Positions 7,923 through 16,318 of a DNA stretch of 64,000 nt are shown piece by piece (positions within the stretch are counted from its first letter, which is position 1; each line of letters begins with the position of its first letter). The notes beneath the pieces were generated by a model. It was not told where the DNA came from. It did not search any database and saw nothing but the letters and a program-made list of their open reading frames with translations. The position numbers were made by a program, and so were the translations under genes. Origin of the DNA: Murinocardiopsis flavida (GTDB lineage: Bacteria; Actinomycetota; Actinomycetes; Streptosporangiales; Streptosporangiaceae); assembly GCF_003014485.1 (NCBI RefSeq), contig NZ_PYGA01000001.1, positions 372,001 to 436,000 of the forward strand, given 5' to 3'.

Positions 7923-7993
7923 CGCACAAGCGAGAAATCCCGGTTCGGGCGCTGTTTCGCAGTGTCGGTCCCGTGCGGCTCGGGAGGCGCCGG

Positions 7994-7999
7994 TAGCCT
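7994..7999 (+). promoter_or_regulatory. Possible -10 box of leaderless LLM oxidoreductase mRNA
   Basis: TAGCCT fits TAnnnT and ends 7 bp before ATG 8007. No Shine-Dalgarno site lies near that start, so transcription starting at the ATG is plausible, as is common in actinobacteria. No convincing -35 was found. Confidence 0.3.
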
Positions 8000-8006
8000 C
8001 TGCGGC

Positions 8007-8900
8007 ATGGCCGAAATCAACTTCAGCTCTCGCGTCGGTGTCTGGTGGACCAGCGACCGGTGGTCGATCAACGACGTGATCTCCCGCGCCCACGAGATCG
8101 AGCAGCTCGGCTACGCCTCGCTGTTCTACGGCGAGGCCGGCGGCAAGGAGGCGTTCACGCAGGCCGCCGCGCTGCTGGGCGGCACCGGGCGGCTGGTGGT
8201 CGGCACCGGAATCGCCAATATCCACGCCCGCAGCGCTCCGGCCGCCGAGGCCGGCGCCCGCACGCTCGGCGCCCTTCACCCGGGCCGGTTCGTGCTCGGG
8301 CTGGGCGTCAGCCACGCCCCACTGGTGGAGCACAGCTACGCCGGCTCCTACTCCAAGCCCTTGAGCACCATGCGGGATTACCTGGCGACCATGGACGCCG
8401 TCCCGCCCGAGGCCGAACCGGGCGCCCGGCGCCCGGCCCGGCTGCTGGCAGCGCTGGGCCCGAAGATGATCGAATTGTCGGCCGACGCCGCAGACGGGGC
8501 GCACCCCTACCTGGTCACCCCGGAGCACACCGCGAGCACCCGCGAACTGCTGGGTCCCGACAGGTGGCTGGTCAGCGAGCAGGCCGTCGCTCTCACCAGC
8601 GACCGGCGGACCGGCCTGGAGCGCGCGCACCAGCACCTGCACGTCTACTCGCAACTGCCGAACTACCGCAACTCCTGGCTGCGCCAGGGATTCGCCGAGT
8701 CCGACCTGGTCGACGGCGGCTCGGACAAGCTGGCTGAGGGCATGGTCGCCATGGGCGACGCCGAGTCGATCGCCGCGCACCTCACGCGGCACCTGGACGC
8801 GGGCGCCGACCACGTGCTCGTCCAGGTCCTCGGCGACGACCCCTCCGCCGACCCGCTCCCGACCCTGCGCGAACTCGCCCCGGCCCTCGGCCTCGCCTGA
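8007..8900 (+). CDS. F420-dependent LLM-class oxidoreductase
   Basis: A 297-residue luciferase-like monooxygenase-family protein of the F420-dependent type. The TIM-barrel landmarks are RAHEIEQLGYASLFYGE, LLGGTGRLVVGTGIANIHAR, GRFVLGLGVSHAP and the C-terminal LDAGADHVLVQVLGDDP. Members transfer hydride between reduced coenzyme F420 and organic substrates; this substrate is unknown. Length matches the small TIGR03620-like subgroup. It stands alone, divergent from the sensor kinase, and may be translated from a leaderless mRNA. A GC-rich hairpin follows at 8932-8948. Confidence 0.85.
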   Translation: MAEINFSSRVGVWWTSDRWSINDVISRAHEIEQLGYASLFYGEAGGKEAFTQAAALLGGTGRLVVGTGIANIHARSAPAAEAGARTLGALHPGRFVLGLGVSHAPLVEHSYAGSYSKPLSTMRDYLATMDAVPPEAEPGARRPARLLAALGPKMIELSADAADGAHPYLVTPEHTASTRELLGPDRWLVSEQAVALTSDRRTGLERAHQHLHVYSQLPNYRNSWLRQGFAESDLVDGGSDKLAEGMVAMGDAESIAAHLTRHLDAGADHVLVQVLGDDPSADPLPTLRELAPALGLA

Positions 8901-8931
8901 CCAGCCCCGTCCCTCCGGCCCCCGCATCTGT

Positions 8932-8948
8932 CCCGCCCAGTGGGCGGG
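8932..8948. terminator. Hairpin after LLM gene
   Basis: CCCGCCC (8932-8938) and GGGCGGG (8942-8948) flank AGT, in the convergent gap between the LLM gene and the permease remnant. There is no T-run, so it is a GC-rich actinobacterial-type candidate only. Confidence 0.4.
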
Positions 8949-9110
8949 CCGCGGCAGGACGGGGGGCGCGGCCCCGGGCCGATGGTGGACGAGGGCCGCC
9001 GGGCTGCCCTCGTCCACGGCGCCGCTGCGCCGACCAGCCTGATCGGCGGCCACCTGGCCACCGGTGTGCGCGGCCGCGGTCGTGTGCCGGGGCGCGGCGG
9101 GCGGGTGTGT

Positions 9111-9649
9111 TCAGGACGGCGTTCGGCGGTGGAGGCGGCGCAGTGTCAGCGGGAGCGCCACCGCGGTCAGGGCGAGGAGCCAGACCACCGCGGGCAGCAG
9201 TGTGCTCGCCCCGGCTCCGGCGTCGAAGCAGGCCCGGACCGCGTCGACCAGGGCGGTGATGGGGTTGTACGCGGCGAGCAGGCGCAGCGGGCCGGGCATG
9301 CTCTCCGCGGGGACGTAGGCGGAGCTCATGAACGTCAGCGGGAACAGCACGACGAACACGCCGTACTGGGCGCCCTCGGTGCCGCGGACGAGCAGCGCCG
9401 TCATCGCCCCGAGCCAGCAGAACACCCAGCACGCGAGGAGCAGCAGGCCGGTGCCGACGACCGCGCCGGACACACCGCCGGGGAACCGCAGCCCGAGCAG
9501 CACCCCGAGCCCGATCATGATCGCCACCGCCGCCCCGGCCCGGATCAGGTCCCCCGCCGTCCGGCCCAGGACGAGGGCGGCGACGCCGGCGGGCATGGTC
9601 GCGAACCGGTCCACCACGCCGCGCCGCAGCTCTTCGGACAGCGCCCCGC
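9111..9649 (-). pseudogene. DrrB-type ABC-2 permease, 5'-truncated
   Basis: About 180 residues of an ABC-2/DrrB-like permease. The frame can be followed back to about 9649 as GGALSEELRRGVVDRFATMP, which matches the middle of DrrB-family proteins, then runs through four or five membrane helices (GAAVAIMIGLGVLLGL, GTGLLLLACWVFCWLGAM, YGVFVVLFPLTFMSSAYVP) to the normal C-terminal end. The first membrane helices are missing. The upstream ATPase frame runs directly into this sequence in a different reading frame, so no start for a full permease exists. An ATG at 9597 could start a 163-residue fragment. A deletion removing the drrA end and drrB start is the simplest explanation. Confidence 0.7.
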
Positions 9650-10461
9650 CGGACCGTGACCGCGACCGTCGCGTTCCCGCGCTCGACGACCGGTTCGGCG
9701 GCCGCGATGCGGCGCACGGTCCGGGCCACCGCGCCGAGCTGCTCCGGGTCGGCGACCGCCAGTTCGACCCGGTCGCCGGGCAGTCCGGCGATCAGCTCGG
9801 CCGGGCTGCCCGCCGCGACCAGGCGGCCGGAGTCGAGCAGGCAGACTTCGTCGCTCAGCTCCTCGGCCTCGTCCAACTGCTGGGTGGTCAGCAGCACGGT
9901 CGTCCCGGCCGCGACACGTTCGGTGATCACCCGCCAGATCCGCCGCCGGCCGACCGGGTCGAGGCCGACCGTCGGCTCGTCGGCGAAGACCACGGACGGC
10001 GCACCGACGAAGCTCGCGGCGAGGTCGAGCCGCCGCCGCATGCCGCCGGAGTAGGTGCGCACCCGCCGGTCGGCGGCCTCCGCCAGGTCCACCAGGTCGA
10101 GCATCTCGGCGGCGCGGTCGGCGGCGGACGCCCGGCGGTGGCCCCAGAGCCGCGCGATCAGCCGCAGGTTCTCCCGTCCGGTCAGGGCCCCTTCGACGGT
10201 GGTGGCCTGGCCGACACTGCTGATCAGCCGCCGCACCGCGCCCGCCGAACGCCGCACGTCGTGACCGAGTACGCGGGCCGTGCCCGAGGTCGGCCGTTCG
10301 AGCGTGGTCAGGACGCGGACGGCGGTCGTCTTCCCCGCGCCGTTGCGCCCCAGCAGGCTGGTCAGTGTCCCGGGCGGCACCCGCAGGTCGACGCGGTCCA
10401 GCGCGGTCGCGTCGCGGTACCGCATGACCACGTGATCCAGTTCCACGGCGGGCGCGCTCAT
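9650..10461 (-). CDS. DrrA-type ABC ATPase with lost C-terminus
   Basis: The first 270 residues are a normal daunorubicin-resistance-type ATPase: Walker A GRNGAGKTT (38-46), Q-loop near SSVGQ, signature YSGGMRRRLDL (137-147), Walker B SVVFADEP (156-163) and the DrrA-type tail through VELAVADPEQLGAVA. After ATVAVTV (about residue 270) the frame enters permease DNA out of phase and becomes Arg/Pro-rich junk open to about 8782. About 50-60 natural C-terminal residues are missing. ATG 10461 overlaps the regulator stop (ATGA). With its permease truncated, the exporter is probably non-functional. Confidence 0.72.
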
Positions 10462-10832
10462 GGTCGTCCGCCCTCTCCGTAGAGCGCGCCGAGCAGCTTC
10501 GCCATGGCGGACTTCGCCGTGGCGGAGCCGTACGGCCCGATGACCGTGAGCGAAGCGATCAACGCCGACGCCTCACCGGGGGTGAAGACCAGCGGCGGCA
10601 GCTCCCGGCGGGAGTCGATCGAGTACCCCCCGCCGCGGCCGCGGCGGGCGGTGATCGGCACCCCGGCCTCGACCAGCTCGGCGACGTCACGTTCGACGGT
10701 CCGGGCCGTGAACAGCAGCCGGGCGCTGAGCTGGTCGGCCGTCAGCGCCCGGGGAGCGCTGGTGCGCAGCTCCTCGATCAACCGGTGCTGCCGTTCGACT
10801 CGGGGGATGAGAGGGCGGGCATTGATGGTCAT
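10458..10832 (-). CDS. Short HTH regulator of the YafY/WYL type
   Basis: A 124-residue regulator. The winged helix spans about residues 8-65 (RQHRLIEELRTSAPRALTAD, SARLLFTARTVERDVAELVE) and has the GRGGGY wing typical of WYL-associated HTH_11 proteins. It ends shortly after PLVFTPGEASALIASLTV, so the WYL sensor domain is absent or cut short compared with the usual 230-320 residues. ATG 10832 is taken as the start; an upstream ATG at 10862 is less likely. Its stop overlaps the ABC ATPase start, so it probably regulates that locus. Confidence 0.75.
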   Translation of the reverse strand: MTINARPLIPRVERQHRLIEELRTSAPRALTADQLSARLLFTARTVERDVAELVEAGVPITARRGRGGGYSIDSRRELPPLVFTPGEASALIASLTVIGPYGSATAKSAMAKLLGALYGEGGRP

Positions 10833-10919
10833 ACTCGTCAAGATACGGCGGAATCCCGACATGCCTTTGGCGGCTTTTTCGGTAGAGGGAAGGACGGCTG
10901 CACCCTTACCGTCTCCGTA

Positions 10920-11555
10920 CTACGTGTCGCAGCCGACTCCGTCGCCGTCGCGGTCGAGGTGCCGACCATAACCAGGCTGCCCGGCGCGCACAGGCGCGGC
11001 GCCGGCGGCGCGAGCGGCATCGCAATTCTCGAAGTGGACCTCCGGCGCCGGTTCGGGTTCGGGTTCTGGTTCTGGCTCCGGTTCGGGTCCCCGAGTGGTC
11101 GGCCGGGTCGGTTCCTCGGGTTCCTCGGGCTCCTCGGGGATTTCGCGCTCCAATTTCTCCTTCTCGGTCTCTTCCGCGGTGGGTTTCTCGGTCTTCGGGG
11201 CCCGGCTCGGCGTCGGCGACGAGGACGGGGACGGTTCCGGCGCGACGCGCGGCTCCTCGGGTGGGGACACGATCATGCCGATCACCACGAGTACGGCCAT
11301 GAGGCTGAAGAACGCATTGAGGCCGATACCCCAACCGGCCAGTGCTGTGCCAGAGCGTTCGCCGCGTCGAATCTGGGCGAGCCCAAGGATGCCGAGAATG
11401 AGACCGACGAAGGGCGGAATGACCAGGGCGAACACACAGAGGATGTTGGCGGCGCCGATCGCGAAGCCTGCGATGGCGAGACCGCTGCGCTGCTGTGCGG
11501 TGCGGGCGAATGGCGGGGGTGGCGGCGGTGTGGGCGGGGGTGGGTAATAGGACAC
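10920..11555 (-). CDS. DUF4190 membrane protein with excalibur domain
   Basis: A 211-residue protein. It has a proline-rich N-terminus (YYPPPPTPPPPPP), two membrane helices (about 24-48 and 70-95) typical of DUF4190, and a long acidic Pro/Glu linker with EPEPEP repeats (about 100-170). The C-terminal excalibur calcium-binding domain (about 172-211) carries DRDGDGVGCD and a Cys pair. The C-terminal domain should be outside the cell. Excalibur domains occur in secreted actinobacterial surface proteins; no specific role can be assigned. The EP repeat is encoded by a hexamer array at about 11045-11085 and may vary in length between strains. Confidence 0.82.
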   Translation of the reverse strand: MSYYPPPPTPPPPPPFARTAQQRSGLAIAGFAIGAANILCVFALVIPPFVGLILGILGLAQIRRGERSGTALAGWGIGLNAFFSLMAVLVVIGMIVSPPEEPRVAPEPSPSSSPTPSRAPKTEKPTAEETEKEKLEREIPEEPEEPEEPTRPTTRGPEPEPEPEPEPEPAPEVHFENCDAARAAGAAPVRAGQPGYGRHLDRDGDGVGCDT

Positions 11556-12044
11556 AACGGCTCCTTAAGGCGGGGGTGGGTGGAACCGTAGACCCGTTGT
11601 CACCGGCGCGTATGGGGATGGCCGAAACGGGGCAACGCGTAAACCACCGCGGCCCCATTCACGTCAGAGGCGTCGGGGATTGCATTCGGGCGGTCGCTTA
11701 CGGTTACGCCAAGAAAATGTATTCCGGTAGAACGGAATGCATTTCCCACGTGATAATGGCGCCGAATACACGCCGGAGTCTCGCCGCGGGAGGGTTCTCG
11801 ATTGTCGCGGCCGTGGCGCCGAGTTGTTGCCGAGAACGCGGCTTGACCATGCCGTTGCGGCATGGTTTTCAATGGCTTCCCGTGCGGCGCGCAAAGGCCG
11901 GGCGGCCTGCGGCGGGACGGGACATCTCATGGGCCGGGGCGTTCGGCGGGCGGGGTGGGCGCCGTGCGGGACAGGGAAGCCGGAATCGAGAGCGAGCGGA
12001 ACCGCGGTGCCGTCCGGCGCCCGGGCCCGTGGAGGGAAACGCAG
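11556..12044. other. 489-bp intergenic region with two inverted repeats
   Basis: This gap is less GC-rich than its surroundings and separates the divergent excalibur and O-methyltransferase genes. It holds ATTCCG/CGGAAT around a 6-bp spacer (11721-11738) and a strong hairpin at 11846-11866. A 103-codon forward frame (11737-12048) is poor coding sequence and I do not accept it. A small RNA or leader ending at the hairpin is possible but not shown. Confidence 0.45.
11846..11869 (+). terminator. Hairpin with T-run upstream of O-methyltransferase
   Basis: ACCATGCCG (11846-11854) and CGGCATGGT (11858-11866) are perfect 9-bp arms around TTG, followed by TTT. It looks like a factor-independent terminator or attenuator reading rightward, 179 bp before the methyltransferase ATG. 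No gene precedes it on this strand, so an untranslated leader or small RNA would be the transcript it ends. Confidence 0.45.
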
Positions 12045-13085
12045 ATGACTGCCATGGAAGAGATCCACAGCGCCGACTACCAGCGGATGATGTCCTACAG
12101 CCAGGGCATGTGGATCAGTCAGGTCGTCCGCACTGTGGCGGATCTGTCAGTGCCCGAGCACCTCCGGGAGGGGCCCCGGACCGCCGGGGAGATCGCCGAA
12201 GCCGCGTCGGCCGACCCGCACGCGGTGTTCCGGCTGATGCGGGCGTGTGTGGCCTTGGAGCTGGTGTCCTACGACGCCGAGACCGACCGGTTCGCGGCCA
12301 CGCGCCTGCTCGGCGCCCTGCGTAGGAGCGCCGACGGCACCCTGGCGAACTGGGCCAGGGTCCAGGCTGCGCCCGGTCACTGGCAGAGCTGGGGTGCGGC
12401 CACCGAGGCGGTTCGGGCGGGGAGCAGCCGCACGGCCGAGGTCCTGGGCAGTCCGCTCTTCGACTACTTCTCGGGCAACGGCGCAGAGGGCGCGCTGTTC
12501 TCGGCCGCGATGACCGACCTCACCGCGGCGATCGGCACCGAGGCGGCCGCGGTGATCGATACGGCAGGGGTGGGGGTCGCCGTCGATGTCGGCGGCGCCA
12601 ACGGCGCCTTCGTCCACGAGCTCATGCGGCGCGACCCCGGGGTCGCCGGTGTGGTCCTCGACCTGCCAGCCACCGTGGCCGGAGCGCAGGAGGAGGCCGA
12701 ACGGGGCGGTCTCCAGGACCGGGTGACCGTTACCGGCGGCGACTTCTTCGAGTCCGTGCCGTCGGCCGACCTGTACCTCCTCAAGTTCATCCTGCACGAC
12801 TGGGACGACGAGAGCGGCGTGCGGATCCTGCGGAACTGCCGCAGTGCGATGAACCCGGGCGGCCGCATCTGCGTCGTGGAGATGGTCGTCGGCGAGACCG
12901 GGGCGCCCGGTCTGGACGCGGCGCTCATGGACATGAACATGCTGATGGTGACCCAGGGGCGGGAACGCGACCACGCCGAGTTCGACACCCTGCTGGAGCG
13001 GGCGGGGCTCCGGCGCGTCAAGGACACGCCGATCCCGTCGCCCACCTACCCCTACTCGGTGATCGAGGCCGTCGCTCGGGATTGA
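12045..13085 (+). CDS. SAM-dependent O-methyltransferase (Methyltransf_2)
   Basis: A 346-residue O-methyltransferase of the AcmO/TcmN/DnrK-like type. The N-terminal winged-helix dimerisation domain (about 1-100) contains GPRTAGEIAEAASADPHAVF. The Rossmann domain has motif I VDVGGANGAFVHEL, the acidic VVLDLPATV and the catalytic-region motif KFILHDWDDES. GGAGGG lies 9 nt before ATG 12045. Such enzymes methylate phenolic hydroxyls in polyketide or aromatic metabolism. It is the same length as the paralogue at 16857, but no biosynthetic cluster surrounds it. Substrate unknown. Confidence 0.88.
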   Translation: MTAMEEIHSADYQRMMSYSQGMWISQVVRTVADLSVPEHLREGPRTAGEIAEAASADPHAVFRLMRACVALELVSYDAETDRFAATRLLGALRRSADGTLANWARVQAAPGHWQSWGAATEAVRAGSSRTAEVLGSPLFDYFSGNGAEGALFSAAMTDLTAAIGTEAAAVIDTAGVGVAVDVGGANGAFVHELMRRDPGVAGVVLDLPATVAGAQEEAERGGLQDRVTVTGGDFFESVPSADLYLLKFILHDWDDESGVRILRNCRSAMNPGGRICVVEMVVGETGAPGLDAALMDMNMLMVTQGRERDHAEFDTLLERAGLRRVKDTPIPSPTYPYSVIEAVARD

Positions 13086-13421
13086 CACGGAACCGGGCGG
13101 GGCGCCGCCGCGACCCGGGCGCCTCCGACAGTGGCGCCCGCGGATCGGCGGCGCTCCCCCGTCGCTCCGCCAGAGCCCCTCCTGCTGCGCTCCCCCGGCA
13201 CTCCCCGCCCCCTCCGGCGCCGCCCCGGTCCGTCGACCGGTGCGGGCCCCGCCCCTTCGCGTCAAGCCGGGGCAAAAACCCGTTCGGCATCGACCCATGC
13301 GGCGGTTCACCCGCCGCCGCCCGGGCAGCCGCACCGAGGCACGCCTGGCGGCACACGACACCGGCGGGCGCACACACGGGCCGTCCGCACCGGGCGGACC
13401 CGGCGGACGCAGGAGGGTGCC
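13086..13421. other. 336-bp gap, no feature
   Basis: The gap between two same-strand genes shows only a small inverted repeat GTCCG/CGGAC near 13382-13398, just before the GAP-family start. No gene, repeat or clear promoter was found. Confidence 0.4.
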
Positions 13422-14099
13422 ATGGGCTACGTGATCACGGCGATACTGCCCTACGCGATCGCCATCATCGTCTCACCGGTCCCCATCGTCGCGATGATCC
13501 AGCTGCTCACCGGCGCCGACGGCATGCGCAAGGGGCTCACGTTCCTGGCGGGGTGGTTCGCCGTCTGCCTGCTGGCCCCCGCGCTGCTGTCCCCGCTGCT
13601 GGGCGAGCCGTTCTGGGGCGGGCTCAGGCACGCCGTCACCGGGTGGCTGCTGCTGCTGATGGGCGCCGCTCTCGTCGTCCTCGGCGGGGCGGTGGCGGCG
13701 AAGGTGCTGCACCACCCCGAGGCGGGCGTCCGCGAACCGCCCCGGTGGCTCTCGGCGCTCGACTGGCTGGGACGCCCGGAGGCTGCACTGGCCCCCGCGC
13801 CGCTCAACGTCGCCAACCCCTTGAACATCATCGCGCTGCTCGCCGCCTCCGCGGTACTGGGCCGCTTCGCGCTCGGGGTCGGCGACACCCTGCTGGCGGC
13901 CGCCGTCTTCGCCCTCGTGTGCTGCGTGGGGATCGCCGTGCCGGTGATCACCGCCGCCCTGCCCACCGTCGACTCCGCGTCCGTGCTCCAGCGCGCCCGG
14001 CAGACGCTGGTCACCTACGGCGACCACATCCGCACCGCCGTCGCGCTGCTGTTCGGCGCGCTCCTGCTGTGGCAGGGCCTCACCATCCTGTTCCTCTGA
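13422..14099 (+). CDS. GAP/LysE-like family membrane protein
   Basis: A 225-residue integral membrane protein with about six helices (ILPYAIAIIVSPVPIVAMIQ, WFAVCLLAPALLSPLL, GWLLLLMGAALVVLGG, NPLNIIALLAASAVLGRFAL and others). The early SPVPIVAMI and central NVANPLNIIALL half-repeats match the GAP family (SfLAP/peptidoglycolipid-addressing), related to LysE exporters. Those proteins move small metabolites or lipids across the membrane. AGGAGGG lies 5 nt before ATG 13422. No operon partner: the next gene is convergent. Confidence 0.7.
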   Translation: MGYVITAILPYAIAIIVSPVPIVAMIQLLTGADGMRKGLTFLAGWFAVCLLAPALLSPLLGEPFWGGLRHAVTGWLLLLMGAALVVLGGAVAAKVLHHPEAGVREPPRWLSALDWLGRPEAALAPAPLNVANPLNIIALLAASAVLGRFALGVGDTLLAAAVFALVCCVGIAVPVITAALPTVDSASVLQRARQTLVTYGDHIRTAVALLFGALLLWQGLTILFL

Positions 14100-14123
14100 C
14101 CCGCCGCACACCCCGGCCGAACC

Positions 14124-14152
14124 GATGCCCGGCCGGGCACGATGCCCGGCCG
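14124..14152. terminator. Hairpin between convergent genes
   Basis: TGCCCGG-CCGGGCA (14126-14139) is a perfect palindrome, and the word GATGCCCGGCCG occurs twice (from 14124 and 14141). It lies between the ends of the GAP-family and dehydrogenase genes. A bidirectional terminator is likely, though no T-run is present. Confidence 0.45.
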
Positions 14153-14183
14153 AGACGCCGGCATGCGGGCGGGGTGCCAAGGC

Positions 14184-15266
14184 TCAGTCGGCGAGGTTGT
14201 CGATCAGCGCCGCGGTGACGTCCTTCGTGGTGGCGCCGCCGCCCACGTCCGCGGTCAGCACGCCCTGGGCGCACGTCGTCCGGATGGCCCGCTGCACCCG
14301 CTCGGCCTCCGCGGCCAACCCGAAGTGCTCCAGCATCAGGGCGGCGCTGCCGACGGCGCCGATCGGGTTGCACACCCCCTTCCCCGCGATGTCGGGGGCC
14401 GAGCCGTGGACCGGCTCGAACATGCTGGGGTAGCGGCGCTCGGGGTTGAGGTTGGCGCTGGCGGCCAGGCCCAGGCTCCCCGCCAGGGCGCTGCCGAGGT
14501 CGGAGAGGATGTCGGCGTTGAGGTTGGAGGCCACCACAACGGAGAGGTCCTCCGGGCGCAGGACGAACTTGGCCGCCATCGCGTCGACCAGCACGCTCTC
14601 GGTCGCCACGTCGGGGTAGTCCGCGGCGACACGGGTGAACACCTCGTCCCACAGCACCATGCCGTACTGCTGCGCGTTGCTCTTGGTGACGCTGGAGACC
14701 TTGCGGCGGGTCCGGGTGCGGGCCAGGTCGAAGGCGAAGCGGATGATGCGCTCGCACCCGACCTCGGTGAAGACCGCCGACTGCACGGCCACCTCGCCGC
14801 CCCTGCCCCGTGCGGCGAAGTTGCGGCCGCCGAACCCGCCGTACTCGCCCTCGGAGTTCTCGCGCACCACGACCCAGTCGAGTTCGGCGGTGTCGGCCCT
14901 GCGCAGCGGGCTGGTCACGCCGGGCGGGAAGCGCACGGGCCGGACATTGGCCCACTGGTCGAAGCCTTGGCACAGGCGCAGGCGCAGCCCCCACAGGCTG
15001 ACGTGGTCGGGGACGGTCGGCCAGCCCACGGCGCCGAAGTAGAGGGCGTCGAAGTCGCGGACCTGGTCGAGGCCGTCCTCGTCGAGCATCCTGCCGGTGC
15101 GGGCGTAGTGGTCCGAGCCCCAAGGGAACTCCCGCCACGTGAAGGCGAGGGTGCCGTGCGAGGCCGCGGCCAGGGCGTCGAGCACGTGGCGGCCGGCTTC
15201 GACCACCTCGCCTCCGACGCCGTCACCGGGGATGGCCGCGATGTGGAAGTGGCGGGTCTGGGACAT
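14184..15266 (-). CDS. D-malate / tartrate dehydrogenase
   Basis: A 360-residue beta-decarboxylating dehydrogenase of the isopropylmalate/isocitrate family, closest by motif to tartrate/D-malate dehydrogenase (TtuC/DmlA). Landmarks are IAAIPGDGVGGEV, VVRENSEGEYGGFGGR, substrate-site SVTKSNAQQYGMVLWDEVF, VVASNLNADILSDL (catalytic Asp region) and FEPVHGSAPDIAGKG. The expected reaction is NAD-dependent oxidative decarboxylation of D-malate or tartrate. A palindrome matching one at the LysR promoter lies 80 bp upstream (15346-15362), so activation by that regulator is likely. It is transcribed in the same direction as lysR, just downstream of it. Confidence 0.85.
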   Translation of the reverse strand: MSQTRHFHIAAIPGDGVGGEVVEAGRHVLDALAAASHGTLAFTWREFPWGSDHYARTGRMLDEDGLDQVRDFDALYFGAVGWPTVPDHVSLWGLRLRLCQGFDQWANVRPVRFPPGVTSPLRRADTAELDWVVVRENSEGEYGGFGGRNFAARGRGGEVAVQSAVFTEVGCERIIRFAFDLARTRTRRKVSSVTKSNAQQYGMVLWDEVFTRVAADYPDVATESVLVDAMAAKFVLRPEDLSVVVASNLNADILSDLGSALAGSLGLAASANLNPERRYPSMFEPVHGSAPDIAGKGVCNPIGAVGSAALMLEHFGLAAEAERVQRAIRTTCAQGVLTADVGGGATTKDVTAALIDNLAD

Positions 15267-15345
15267 GGCTCCTCCGTCGGTCCGGCTCCGGGCAAGTCAA
15301 GCGCGCCGGTTCCGGCCGCGTCCAAGACCGGTCCCCGATGGGACC

Positions 15346-15362
15346 CATAGGCGCCGCCTATG
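15346..15362. promoter_or_regulatory. LysR-type binding site, dehydrogenase promoter
   Basis: CATAGGC-GCC-GCCTATG is a perfect 17-bp palindrome with the T-N11-A form expected for LysR proteins. It overlaps the lysR stop and lies about 80 bp before the dehydrogenase start. One base change separates it from the site at 16319-16335. Confidence 0.65.
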
Positions 15363-16299
15363 CCTGGTGGCCCTGCCCGTCCCCGTGCCCGTCCCCCTGC
15401 CCGTGCTCCTGCGCGTGCTCCTGCGCGTAGCGTTCGGCGGCGCCGACGAAGGCCCGCGCGGCGGGCGTCAACCGCGAGGCGCGGCTGACGATGGCGACGC
15501 GCAGGTGGGAGACCGGTTCGATCAGGCGGACCCGGGCGCCCAAGCGGGTCGCCATGGTCGTCCAGGACGACGGCAGGACGGCGTGCCCCAGCCCTGACAG
15601 CACCAGGGGCAGGATCGAGGTGCGGTGGTCGACCTCGGCGGCGAGGTGCACGTCGCCCCCGCCGGCCAGGACGTCGTCCACGAGCTGGCGCATGAGGCTC
15701 CCGCGCTGGGAGGCGACCAGCCGCAGCCCGGCCAGGTCGGCACGGGCGATCCGGTCGGGGTCGGGGCCGTCCGTTCCGGGCGGGGACACCAGGACCAGGG
15801 GCTGGTCCTCCAGCGGCAGCACCCTCAGGTCCGCGGTGCGGGTGTGCCCGGCCGACCCCAGCAGCCCGATCTCCGCCGCCCCGGAACGCACCTGCCCGAC
15901 CACCTCCTCGGGGGTGAACGCGCCCGCAGCGTTGACCGTCACCAGCGGGTACTCCCCGGCGAATGCGGCCATCAGCGTCGTGAGCGGTTCGATCCCCGGA
16001 GAGGGCATCGACACCAGGTCCACCCGCCCCCTGCGGAGCCCGTTGGCCGAGCGCGCGGTGTCGCGCACCACCTCCAGGTCGCGCACCACCTGGCGGGCCG
16101 GTTCGATCAGCCGGGCCCCGGTGTCGGTGAGCACCACGCCCCGGCCCACCCGGTGGAACAGGTCCACGCCCAGCTCCCGCTCCAGGCCGCCGATGCTCTG
16201 GGACAGCGAGGGCTGGGCGAGGTGCAGGTGCTCGGCAGCGCGGCCGAACCCGCCGTGGTCGACGACCGCCAGGAAATAGGACAGTTGCCGCGCGTCCAC
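15358..16299 (-). CDS. LysR-family regulator
   Basis: A 313-residue LysR protein. The helix-turn-helix (1-60) reads QLSYFLAVVDHGGFGRAAEH then LAQPSLSQSIGGLERELG. The effector domain (about 90-290) carries the usual RRGRVDLV and GLGHAVLPSSW segments. The tail after residue 288 is unusual: a low-complexity Gln/His/Gly/Asp stretch (AQEHAQEHGQGDGHGDGQ) from a DNA repeat, which could bind metal or simply be a slippage product. Matching 17-bp palindromes lie upstream of this gene and of the malate/tartrate dehydrogenase gene, so it probably regulates itself and that gene. Confidence 0.88.
   Translation of the reverse strand: MDARQLSYFLAVVDHGGFGRAAEHLHLAQPSLSQSIGGLERELGVDLFHRVGRGVVLTDTGARLIEPARQVVRDLEVVRDTARSANGLRRGRVDLVSMPSPGIEPLTTLMAAFAGEYPLVTVNAAGAFTPEEVVGQVRSGAAEIGLLGSAGHTRTADLRVLPLEDQPLVLVSPPGTDGPDPDRIARADLAGLRLVASQRGSLMRQLVDDVLAGGGDVHLAAEVDHRTSILPLVLSGLGHAVLPSSWTTMATRLGARVRLIEPVSHLRVAIVSRASRLTPAARAFVGAAERYAQEHAQEHGQGDGHGDGQGHQA
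15363..15430. repeat. Short tandem repeats in the lysR 3' end
   Basis: Alternating TGCCCGTCCCC-type units are followed by two perfect copies of TGCTCCTGCGCG. In the gene they encode the Gln/His/Asp/Gly tail. Copy number is likely to vary. Confidence 0.6.
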
Positions 16300-16318
16300 G
16301 TCAGCGTCCCCACCAATG

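Noticed and set aside
8782-10461. A single 559-codon frame read as one long ABC protein.
   Set aside because: Only the first 270 residues match an ATPase; the rest is Arg/Pro-rich out-of-frame permease DNA, so the long product is an artefact of a deletion and GC-rich open frames.
11737-12048. A 103-codon forward frame before the O-methyltransferase.
   Set aside because: Arg/Gly-rich composition, no ribosome site, overlaps the terminator-like hairpin and the next gene's start.
15363-15430. Short repeats considered as a CRISPR-like array.
   Set aside because: Units are 11-12 bp with no spacers and lie inside coding sequence.
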